DNA from: Clostridia bacterium
Lineage (GTDB): Bacteria > Bacillota > Clostridia > Christensenellales > Aristaeellaceae
Reading direction: 5' to 3'
DNA: 7,074 nt
Assembly: GCA_017620115.1 (NCBI GenBank)
Contig: JAFZRB010000228.1
Location: forward strand, 1 to 7,074
Of this stretch, positions 1-6,149 are shown piece by piece. The notes below the pieces were generated by a model. The model made no database searches, was not told where the DNA came from, and saw nothing but the letters and a program-made list of their open reading frames with translations. The first letter of the stretch is position 1. Every line of letters starts with the position of its first letter. Made by a program: the position numbers and the translations under genes.

Positions 1-753
1 GACTTTCTCCTTCAGCCAGTTGAAGCAGGCGATCAGACCCGCGAACACCATCAGTCCGATGAGCAGCATGCGGTTGCGCCTTCGCATGGTCTCCGGCGGC
101 CTGACGCCAACGCGCGAGGCCGCGCCGGTGTGCATCGCGCGGTCGTTCATGATCCACAGCGAAGCCGCCAGGAACACCGAACCGCTGGCCGCCAGCAGAG
201 CGTTCAGCGAATCCGACCTGATCACCAGCGCCGCGACGCCCGCCACCGCGTAGACCGCCACGCCGAAGATGGCGTTATGCGTGTCGGTGCTCAAAGCCGT
301 GGTGCAGAAGCGCAGCGCCGCCGGCAGCATCAGCACGGCCACGATGGTCATCACGCCGCGCGTGAGCAGCTCCTGCCCGGCGAACAGCGGCAGGCTGCCC
401 GCCATCAGATACACCGCCGAGGCGGCCATCACGACGACGCAGGCGATCGCGCGCAGCGGCAGGCTGACGCGCCGCTTCGCGGTATCCTCGTGGGTGTCGC
501 GCCGCAGGTTGCGATCCGGGTCGGGATCGCCGTGCGAGGCGGTGCGCTCCACGAACACCTCCCGCGGCTTCTCCCCGCCGCCCACATGGCCGGGCAGCAG
601 CGAAATCAAAAACGCCACGGGCACCATTGCCGCCGATACGAACAGAAGCTGGAAGCCCTCGCCCGCGACGACATAGCCCACGATGAGGGGGATCGGCCCG
701 AAGCACAGCAGGAAATAGATCGCCTCAAGCAGTTTTCTCACGATTCGCTTCAC
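1..753 (-). CDS. Multi-pass membrane protein downstream of MoxR-DUF58 (3' end off window)
   Basis: The frame stays open from a GTG codon at 753-751 to base 1, giving 251 residues with no stop, so the C-terminus lies outside the window. The start is chosen because GGAAAGGGGG (770-761) sits 7 bases upstream. It overlaps the end of the DUF58 gene by 29 bases, which suggests translational coupling. The protein begins VKRIVRKLLEAIYFLL and shows about seven hydrophobic segments, at roughly residues 10-30, 35-54, 99-120, 130-150, 160-179, 184-203 and 229-247. A charged loop rich in Asp and Arg lies at about 60-97. No catalytic motif is visible in this part. Position after moxR and DUF58 genes is typical of membrane partners such as transglutaminase-like (TgpA-type) or DUF4129 proteins, but no transglutaminase Cys-His-Asp core is seen here, so that identity is only inferred. 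That it is a real gene is fairly sure; its function is unknown. Confidence 0.75.
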   Translation of the reverse strand, partial: MKRIVRKLLEAIYFLLCFGPIPLIVGYVVAGEGFQLLFVSAAMVPVAFLISLLPGHVGGGEKPREVFVERTASHGDPDPDRNLRRDTHEDTAKRRVSLPLRAIACVVVMAASAVYLMAGSLPLFAGQELLTRGVMTIVAVLMLPAALRFCTTALSTDTHNAIFGVAVYAVAGVAALVIRSDSLNALLAASGSVFLAASLWIMNDRAMHTGAASRVGVRPPETMRRRNRMLLIGLMVFAGLIACFNWLKEKV

Positions 754-1843
754 GCCTGTGCCCCCTTTCCAGCCGCATCATGGTCACGGAATTGCCCGCC
801 GCGCGCAGCATGTCCACGCGCGCCTGAATCTGTTCGCTGTCGTAAACCGACAGTATGAGTATATCCTCGCCCTGCAGGCTGCACAGCGTTTCCAGCAGGG
901 TCGGGAAGGTGATCTCGCGGTGAATCTCCATCCGCGCCATGGCGGTAAGCAGCAGCTCCATCTGGTCGTTGGAGCGCCGCGCGGGAATGAGGATGGTTTT
1001 GCCGGTGCCCTTCTCGCCGGTCATGCAGCCGTTGGTGGCGAAGCCGGCCTCCACGCCCGCGTCCAGCGCGCGCTTGCACAGCGTCGCCGCGATGCGCACG
1101 CCCTGCTCGATGCCCTCCTGCTCGTAGTCCATCAGGTCGCCCCACTGCTCCTCGGAAGCCTGCACGTTCAGCACCACCAGCATGCGGGGATCGGCGGTAT
1201 AGTCGCGCGTCTTCACCTGCAGGGTGCCTGTGCGAGCGCTGGCGCGCCAGTGCACGTCGCGCAGCGGGTCGCCGGCGCGGTAATCGCGGATGCCCGAAAC
1301 GAGAAAGGGATCGGGCATGATCCACCGCTTCACCGCCAGCTCGCCCTGCCAGCGCGTGGAGGGCGTGTCCAGCTCGTCCTCGCTGAGCAGGCGGGGATAG
1401 ACATCGAGCGCGCAGGCAATGTTCATCTGCCGGTTCGTCATCCACACGGCCAGCAGGTCTCCCGCGGTGAGCGCCACCGAGCCGACCTCATAGTGGCCGC
1501 GCTTGAGGCAGGCGACGTCATGGCGGCGGGTGATCTGGCTGAACGGCCCCAGATAGAACACGGATTTATGATACTGATCGGCGCTGATCTCGCGCTCCTC
1601 GCTCTGGCCGCCGTGGCCGAAGCGCAGAAAGGGCGAGATGCGCGACTCGACGCGAACCCACGGCACGGGCAGAATCTTGCGGTTGCGGATGACCTCGACC
1701 AGCTCGACCTGCTCGCCCTCGTAGGCGCTGCGGCGGCTGAAACGGCGGTCATAGCCCACGTTTTTCAGGCCGAACAGGGCCGCCAGCACCCCCTGCGCCA
1801 GAATCACGATCCCGACGGAAACCAGGATCCAGACGATGCTCAT
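725..1843 (-). CDS. DUF58 domain-containing protein
   Basis: This encodes a 372-residue protein. Residues 3-24 form one N-terminal membrane segment. A beta-rich middle region follows, including RGHYEVGSVALTAGDLLAVW (115-134), which fits the usual RG.Y.lG....DP.GL element. The DUF58 signature is at 185-211: IRDYRAGDPLRDVHW, then SARTGTLQVK. The C-terminal part (about 217-360) fits the von Willebrand A-like fold common in the family. DUF58 proteins occur beside MoxR ATPases and are thought to act as their membrane-side partners; their biochemical role is not established. The ATG follows AAAGGA (1858-1853) by 9 bases and lies 4 bases after the moxR-like stop, so the two genes are surely co-transcribed. 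Its 3' end overlaps the next membrane-protein gene by 29 bases. The length is normal for the family and nothing appears broken. Confidence 0.93.
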   Translation of the reverse strand: MSIVWILVSVGIVILAQGVLAALFGLKNVGYDRRFSRRSAYEGEQVELVEVIRNRKILPVPWVRVESRISPFLRFGHGGQSEEREISADQYHKSVFYLGPFSQITRRHDVACLKRGHYEVGSVALTAGDLLAVWMTNRQMNIACALDVYPRLLSEDELDTPSTRWQGELAVKRWIMPDPFLVSGIRDYRAGDPLRDVHWRASARTGTLQVKTRDYTADPRMLVVLNVQASEEQWGDLMDYEQEGIEQGVRIAATLCKRALDAGVEAGFATNGCMTGEKGTGKTILIPARRSNDQMELLLTAMARMEIHREITFPTLLETLCSLQGEDILILSVYDSEQIQARVDMLRAAGNSVTMMRLERGHRREANREKTA

Positions 1844-1847
1844 GCCG

Positions 1848-2804
1848 TCACGTCCTTTCGCCGGACTCGACCGGCGCGGTGATCTGACCGAGCGCCTCCT
1901 TCACCAGTTCCTCGCTCTTCACGCTGCGCCCGTAGAGCCCGCTGAGGATGATCCTGTGGGCCAGCACCGGCACGGCCAGCTCCTTCACGTCGTCCGGCGT
2001 CACGAAATCGCGCCCGCGGATGAGCGCCAGCGCCTGGCAGGCCCGCAGCAGCGCCAGCAGGCCGCGCGGGCTTACGCCGGTGGCCACCTCCGGCAGCTCC
2101 CTCGTCTTTTCGCACAGATCGACCATATAGCGCCGCACCGGCTCGGAAACATACGCGCCGGAGAACAGCGCCTGCGCGGCGCGGATATCCTCGGCCGAGG
2201 CGCACGGCGTGAGCTCCTCCAGCGGATTGTCCTGGATGAAGCGATCCAGTATCGCCATGGCTTCCTCCGTCGAGGGATAGCCGGGCTTCAGCTTCATCAG
2301 GAAGCGGTCCAGCTGCGCCTCGGGCAGCGGGAAGGTGCCCTGCGTCTCGACGGGGTTCTGCGTCGCGATGACGAGGAAGGGCTCGGAGAGCTTCCGCGTG
2401 ACGCCGTCGCTGGTCACCTGCCGCTCCTCCATGCACTCGAGCAGCGCGGACTGCGTGCGCGGCGTGGCGCGGTTGATCTCGTCCGCCAGCAGGATGTTGG
2501 TGAACACCGGGCCTGGTTTGAACTCGAAATCGCCCTTCTGCGCGTTGAAGATGGACAGACCCGTCACATCGGAGGGCAAAAGGTCGGGCGTAAACTGAAT
2601 GCGCGCGAAATCGCAGGAGAGCGACTTCGCCAGCGATTTCGCCATCACGGTTTTGCCGGTGCCCGGCACGTCCTCCAGCAGCACGTGCCCGCGCGCGATC
2701 ATCGCGCACAGCATCAGCTCGACCGTATCTCCTTTGCCCACGATGACCTTCTGAATCCGTTCCTTTACCTGCGCCGCCAGCGTTTGAATGTCTTTGCGTT
2801 CCAT
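1848..2804 (-). CDS. MoxR family AAA+ ATPase
   Basis: This encodes a 318-residue cytoplasmic ATPase. Walker A is EDVPGTGKT (44-52) and Walker B is ILLADEINRA (104-113). Sensor 1 is ATQNP (147-151), the arginine-finger region is AQLDRF (163-168), and sensor 2 is SPRG (244-247). FTPDLLPSDVTG (71-82) is a MoxR hallmark. All ATPase residues are present and the length is typical, so it should be active. MoxR proteins are thought to be chaperone-like ATPases that mature or regulate envelope and metal-linked protein complexes together with DUF58/VWA partners; the client here is unknown. The ATG is preceded by a strong AAGGAGAGG (2818-2810) at 5 bases, and a TATAAT box lies just upstream. It is the first gene of a three-gene or longer operon continuing off the left edge. 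Confidence 0.96.
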   Translation of the reverse strand: MERKDIQTLAAQVKERIQKVIVGKGDTVELMLCAMIARGHVLLEDVPGTGKTVMAKSLAKSLSCDFARIQFTPDLLPSDVTGLSIFNAQKGDFEFKPGPVFTNILLADEINRATPRTQSALLECMEERQVTSDGVTRKLSEPFLVIATQNPVETQGTFPLPEAQLDRFLMKLKPGYPSTEEAMAILDRFIQDNPLEELTPCASAEDIRAAQALFSGAYVSEPVRRYMVDLCEKTRELPEVATGVSPRGLLALLRACQALALIRGRDFVTPDDVKELAVPVLAHRIILSGLYGRSVKSEELVKEALGQITAPVESGERT

Positions 2805-2828
2805 GCGAACCTCTCCTTATGTTAAATA

Positions 2829-2857
2829 ATTATAGTATATCATGTTCAGCGAATGGC
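2829..2857 (-). promoter_or_regulatory. Candidate promoter of the moxR-DUF58 operon
   Basis: On the minus strand a perfect -10 box TATAAT lies at 2834-2829, about 25 bases before the moxR-like ATG. This would give a very short leader carrying the AAGGAGAGG site. At a 17-base spacer the -35 position is GCCATT (2857-2852), a poor match to TTGACA. The -35 region falls at the border of the inverted-repeat element, so the repeat may have replaced or shaped the upstream half of the promoter. The -10 box is seen directly; promoter activity is inferred. Confidence 0.5.
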
Positions 2858-2901
2858 TTCCCCTTGAGGGGAAGCTGTCTGCGAAGCAGACTGATGAGGT
2901 G
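2855..2901 (+). repeat. Left arm of the inverted doublet
   Basis: Hairpin 1 is at 2856-2875 (8-bp stem closed by G2856-C2875, loop TTGA). Hairpin 2 is at 2877-2891 (6-bp stem GTCTGC/GCAGAC, loop GAA). The shared terminal motif ATGAGGTG is at 2894-2901. The arm lies immediately upstream of the candidate moxR promoter. Confidence 0.8.
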
Positions 2902-2953
2902 GCAGCGAAGCGAAAAGTGGCTTACTGCAATAGACAATTATGCGCTGTGTTAA

Positions 2954-2998
2954 CACCTCATCCGCCCCTGCGGGGCACCTTCCCCTCAAGGGGAAGGC
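2954..2998 (-). repeat. Right arm of the inverted doublet
   Basis: Hairpin 1 is at 2978-2997 (8-bp stem closed by C-G where the left arm has G-C, loop TTGA on the minus strand). Hairpin 2 is at 2964-2976 (5-bp stem GCCCC/GGGGC, loop GCA on the minus strand). The ATGAGGTG motif lies at 2961-2954. Its TGA (2960-2958) is the stop codon of the DUF559 gene. Confidence 0.8.
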
Positions 2999-3377
2999 TT
3001 TCTGTGAATTGCAGTGATATTTCTTCTATACCGGACAAATGCTTTATGATATCCTGACATACGCCAGAAAAGTTCTGCCGTATGTCAAGATTTGTATATC
3101 TCAACACATCAACTCCATTAGCCCGAAAAAAATCATCTCTTGCTTTATCTGCCACCAGTCCCTTTTCTTCATAATGCTGGGAACCATCTAATTCTATGAC
3201 GATCTTTGCTTTTGCGATATAGAAATCAGCAATATATGACCCTATAGATTTCTGTCTGTTCACCGTAATGGGCAGCGGTTTGAGGAAATCATACCAAAGA
3301 TGTCGCTCCTCTTTTGTCATCTCGCGGCGAAGTCTTTGGGCATTCGGCGTCAGATTTCTATTATGCAGGTTGTTCAT
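2958..3377 (-). CDS. DUF559 (Vsr-like, PD-(D/E)XK fold) endonuclease-domain protein
   Basis: This encodes a 139-residue protein. The DUF559 pattern is clear: MTKEERHLWYDFLK (20-33), then RQKSIGSYIADFY (41-53) and KIVIELDGSQHY (58-69). Putative catalytic residues are D51, E62, D64 and H68, followed by a D-x-x-R/R-x-NG region (77-88) and the end strand DVLRYTN (90-96). The family is related to very-short-patch-repair and restriction-type nucleases; its cellular role is not established. The ATG has AAAGGGG (3390-3384) at 6 bases and lies 61 bases after the PBP stop, with no terminator between, so it may be read through from the wall operon. It is visibly AT-richer than its neighbours, with ATA, AGA and AAA codons, which suggests transfer. 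Residues 128-139 (LPLEGKVPRRGG) and the stop are encoded by the adjoining repeat. The nuclease motifs look intact; activity is inferred. Confidence 0.88.
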   Translation of the reverse strand: MNNLHNRNLTPNAQRLRREMTKEERHLWYDFLKPLPITVNRQKSIGSYIADFYIAKAKIVIELDGSQHYEEKGLVADKARDDFFRANGVDVLRYTNLDIRQNFSGVCQDIIKHLSGIEEISLQFTESLPLEGKVPRRGG

Positions 3378-3438
3378 TGATTACCCCTTTCAAGCATTGG
3401 TTTGACGCTTACTCGAAAAAGAAGGTGATTTCTATTTC

Positions 3439-4845
3439 TCATCCCACCAGCTCGATGGCCTCGCTCAGCGCCTTGGCCGCCAGCGTGGCGGCAAGGTTGC
3501 CGCCGGAACCGGCCCGCTCCAGCACCACGGACACGGCGTAGGGATACCGGTCGTCCTGAAGGTAGCCCACGAACCAGGCGTTGGTATCGACGCTCTTGTC
3601 GTCGCTGACCTCCGCCGAACCGGTCTTGCCGCACACCACGTAGCCGGGTATGGCCGCGCGCGTGCCCGTTCCGTACTCCACCGCGCCGCGCATGTATTCG
3701 CCCACGATGACCGCCGTCGAAGCGCTCATGATGCGCCTGTATACGCCCGGCGTGACCCGCAGCCGCGGCAGGCCCGTGGAGCCGCCCGTCACCTGCCGGA
3801 TGAGCTTCGGCTCCATCACCACGCCGCCGTTGGCCACGCCGCCGGCGATCATCGCCATGTGCAGCGGCGTCGCCAGCACGCGCCCCTGCCCCACGCCCGA
3901 CCAGGCCAGCTCGCTCACCGAGCCGATGTCGTCCGGAAAGCTGGAAGCGTACAGCATCACATCTGAAAAGGTGACGTCGTCGTTGAAGCCGAACGCCTCC
4001 GCCGTGCGCAGCAGCGCGTTCTGGCCCAGCTCGTAGCTGAGGGTAGCGAAGGCCACGTTGCAGCTCTGCGTGAACGCGCCTTTCAGATCGAGCTGGCCGT
4101 GCGCCTTGGTGCCGGACAGGCAGGTCACGACGCCGTTCCCGAATTCATGCGAGCCCGAGCAGGTGAAGACATGATTCAGCGCGCCGGGCAGGTTTTCCAG
4201 CGCGGAAGCCAGCGTCACGATCTTGAACGTGGAGCCCGGCGTGTACTGGCCCTGCAGGCAGCGGTTGAAATACGCCGTATCCGCCACCGGCGCGCCTATG
4301 TCGGCCGGATCGTACTCCGGCATGGACACCATCGCCAGGATCTCGCCCGTTTTGTAATTGATGACCACCACCGCGCCCTCGCAGCCCGCGGGGAAATTCT
4401 GCGCCACGACGCTGCTCAGCCTGGCGTCGATGGTGAGCTGAATGTCGTCGCCGCGGGTGGTCTCGCCGTTCAGCCACTGCCAGGTGCGGTCGATGATCGA
4501 GCCGGACATGCCCACCAGCGTGCTGGCGAAGAAGGTCTGCACGCCCGTGCCGGACATGCTCATGGTGTCGCCCACCGTCTGCGATACCGACAGGCGGATG
4601 CTGTTGTCGCCCGAATAGCGCCTCACGCCGTCCGCGTCCGTCCAGGCCAGCGCGTAGCCGTCGCGGTCGGTGATCGAGCCCATCACGACGCTGTTCCTGG
4701 CGCTGGTCAGCCGGGTGTTGCGGCTGCTCATGGCCCAGCGCGAGCCCTGCGTCCACGTGGTGTAGCCGAACCAGCCGCCCACGAACACGAAAAGGCACAG
4801 TATCAGCGCGCCGATCAGGCGCATGTTTCCCCTCAGGCCCTTCAT
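3439..4845 (-). CDS. Class B penicillin-binding protein, PbpA-like transpeptidase
   Basis: This encodes a 468-residue peptidoglycan transpeptidase, anchored by one N-terminal segment (10-31) with the rest outside the membrane. The transpeptidase motifs are all present: STFK (205-208, nucleophile S205), SCN (261-263) and KTG (407-409). The N-terminal module (about 40-150) is short, and RGDDIQLTIDARL (131-143) leads into the catalytic domain. The size and layout match actinobacterial PbpA (just under 500 residues) better than long PBP2/PBP3 proteins. It should cross-link glycan strands made by the adjacent SEDS polymerase. The ATG overlaps the SEDS stop as ATGA. GGAGG (4860-4856) lies 10 bases upstream. 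An internal ATG at 4824 (residue 8) has its own GAGGGG (4834-4829) and could be an alternative start. Nothing resembling a terminator is seen after the stop. Confidence 0.95.
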   Translation of the reverse strand: MKGLRGNMRLIGALILCLFVFVGGWFGYTTWTQGSRWAMSSRNTRLTSARNSVVMGSITDRDGYALAWTDADGVRRYSGDNSIRLSVSQTVGDTMSMSGTGVQTFFASTLVGMSGSIIDRTWQWLNGETTRGDDIQLTIDARLSSVVAQNFPAGCEGAVVVINYKTGEILAMVSMPEYDPADIGAPVADTAYFNRCLQGQYTPGSTFKIVTLASALENLPGALNHVFTCSGSHEFGNGVVTCLSGTKAHGQLDLKGAFTQSCNVAFATLSYELGQNALLRTAEAFGFNDDVTFSDVMLYASSFPDDIGSVSELAWSGVGQGRVLATPLHMAMIAGGVANGGVVMEPKLIRQVTGGSTGLPRLRVTPGVYRRIMSASTAVIVGEYMRGAVEYGTGTRAAIPGYVVCGKTGSAEVSDDKSVDTNAWFVGYLQDDRYPYAVSVVLERAGSGGNLAATLAAKALSEAIELVG

Positions 4846-6146
4846 GCGTCCTCAGCCTCCTGCCACTCCGCGCGCCTCACGTCGTCCTCGTCGCGGTCGG
4901 CGTTCAGAGAGGATATGCCCAGCAGCATGCCGACGCCCGTGAGGCAGCTCACCATCGAGGAGCCGCCCATCGCGACAAACGGCAGCGTGACGCCGGTGAG
5001 CGGGATCAGCCGGATGTTGCCGCCCACGATGAGCAGCGTCTGCAGCCCTATGAGCGCCACGATGCCGAAGGCGAGCAGCGCGTGGAATCCGTCGCGGCAG
5101 CTCATGGCGACGGACACGCCGCGCATGATGATGAGCACATACACCGCCAGCAGGCAGAGCGCGAAGATCATGCCGAACTGCTCGCAGATGGCCGCGAACA
5201 CGAAATCGGAATGGTACAGCGGAACCATGCGGGGCATACCCAACCCCAGTCCCATGCCGATCAGCCCGCCGCTGCCTATGGCGATGAGCGACTGGATCAC
5301 CTGATAGCCCCCGCCGGAGGAATCGGCCCAGGGGTTGCGCCAGTTGACGATGCGTTTTTTCACATACGGCAGCGCGTAGTACGCGCCCACGGCCCCCGCC
5401 GCGCCCACGCCCAGCCCGGCCAGCGAAAGCCAGCCGTTGCTGGTGGCCAGGAAATACAGGATCACCGTGACGAGGAAATACAGAAGCAGCGCGCCGAGGT
5501 CGCGCTCCAGCAGCAGCACCGCGCACAGCGCCGCGCCGAACGCGATGGACAGGATCTTCATCGCCCGGCTCTGCCGCTCGGACAGGCAGGCCGCCAGCAC
5601 CACCAGGTGCGATATCTTCACGAACTCGGAAGGCTGGCCGCCGATCACGTTCGGAACGACCTCGATCCAGTTCTTCGCGCCGTTTTTTGTCTCGCCGATG
5701 ATCAGCGGCAGCGCGATAAAGCCCAGCGACAGCGCCATGAACACGATCTTCCAGCGCCCCCATTTTTTGAAATGCCGGATGAACACGATGCCAGCCAGCA
5801 TGCCGACGAGCCCCACGCCAATATAGACCGCCTGCGTAAGCGGCGTGATGGAGGCGCGGGAGATGGCCGTGAGCGTGACCACGCTCACCGAGCACAGGAA
5901 CAGCACCAGCGCCATGATCACGCGGTCGATCCGCCAGATCATCGGCAGCAGCTTCATACACAGCAGTGTCGCCGCGGGCATGGCGCCCGCCAGCAGCAGC
6001 GACTGCACGTCTATGGGCTCCGTGCGCAGCGTCAGAAGCAGCATCGCCGAGACCTGGAACAGCAATATGGCATACAGAAGGAGCGAGGTGTCCGCGCGCT
6101 TCAGCGCCAGACGCATCGTGCCGATCGCAGCGGTTTTCTTTGCCAT
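4842..6146 (-). CDS. SEDS-family peptidoglycan glycosyltransferase (FtsW/RodA/SpoVE)
   Basis: This encodes a 434-residue integral membrane protein with about ten hydrophobic segments. Such enzymes polymerise lipid II into glycan strands with a partner class B PBP, here the next gene. SEDS motifs visible are GAKNWI (156-161), QPSEFVKIS (171-179), ERDLGALLLYF (214-224, conserved Asp D216), YQVIQSLIAIGSGGLIGMGLG (281-301), HSDFVFAAICEQFG (312-325), and NIRLIPLTGVTLPF (377-390) followed by GGSS (394-397). The IRLIPLTG form resembles the RodA of actinobacterial FHA-RodA-PbpA clusters. The acidic hydrophilic tail (about 412-434) is probably cytoplasmic. The ATG starts 3 bases after the FHA stop, with GGGAG (6157-6153) inside the FHA gene end. 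It overlaps the PBP start by ATGA. Whether it serves elongation, division or sporulation cannot be told from sequence. Confidence 0.95.
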   Translation of the reverse strand: MAKKTAAIGTMRLALKRADTSLLLYAILLFQVSAMLLLTLRTEPIDVQSLLLAGAMPAATLLCMKLLPMIWRIDRVIMALVLFLCSVSVVTLTAISRASITPLTQAVYIGVGLVGMLAGIVFIRHFKKWGRWKIVFMALSLGFIALPLIIGETKNGAKNWIEVVPNVIGGQPSEFVKISHLVVLAACLSERQSRAMKILSIAFGAALCAVLLLERDLGALLLYFLVTVILYFLATSNGWLSLAGLGVGAAGAVGAYYALPYVKKRIVNWRNPWADSSGGGYQVIQSLIAIGSGGLIGMGLGLGMPRMVPLYHSDFVFAAICEQFGMIFALCLLAVYVLIIMRGVSVAMSCRDGFHALLAFGIVALIGLQTLLIVGGNIRLIPLTGVTLPFVAMGGSSMVSCLTGVGMLLGISSLNADRDEDDVRRAEWQEAEDA

Positions 6147-6149
6147 TGA

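Larger units (their letters stand above)
2855..2998. repeat. Inverted doublet of a hairpin-rich repeat (REPIN/MITE-like)
   Basis: Two arms of about 45-47 bases, 2855-2901 and 2954-2998, are arranged head to head around a 52-base middle. Read outward-in, each arm has the plan G-hairpin1-T-hairpin2-(n)GATGAGGTG. Hairpin 1 has an 8-bp stem with a 4-base loop, CTTCCCC-TTGA-GGGGAAG plus one closing pair. Hairpin 2 is GTCTGC-GAA-GCAGAC in the left arm and GCCCC-GCA-GGGGC in the right. The arms differ mainly in paired positions, and the differences preserve pairing. The right arm encodes the end of the DUF559 gene. No transposase is encoded inside. Similar palindromic repeats are, from memory, dispersed in clostridial genomes, but copy number cannot be checked here. 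Confidence 0.85.

Noticed and set aside
275..706. Minus-strand 143-residue open frame from an ATG at 706
   Set aside because: It lies in a different frame inside the membrane-protein gene; the frame from GTG 753 has a ribosome site and gives coherent membrane segments.
758..2825. Long plus-strand open frames (758-1882, 1836-2825) opposite the DUF58 and moxR-like genes
   Set aside because: They are antisense shadows of well-identified genes. Their translations are low-complexity Ala/Arg/His/Gln-rich, with no family motif, and they arise from high third-position GC.
2855..2998. Reading the repeat hairpins as rho-independent terminators
   Set aside because: The stems are strong, but no T-run follows any of them on the minus strand, so they do not fit the standard form; weak termination cannot be excluded.
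2855..2998. CRISPR array
   Set aside because: There are only two repeat units, in inverted rather than direct orientation, and no spacer periodicity or cas gene.
2842..3057. Plus-strand 71-residue open frame through the repeat
   Set aside because: It mostly translates the inverted repeat and its 52-base centre, then runs antisense into the DUF559 gene; no ribosome site or domain.
4099..6149. Long plus-strand open frames (4099-5304, 5082-6149) opposite the PBP and SEDS genes
   Set aside because: Same reason: compositional shadows of genes with full motif support on the minus strand.
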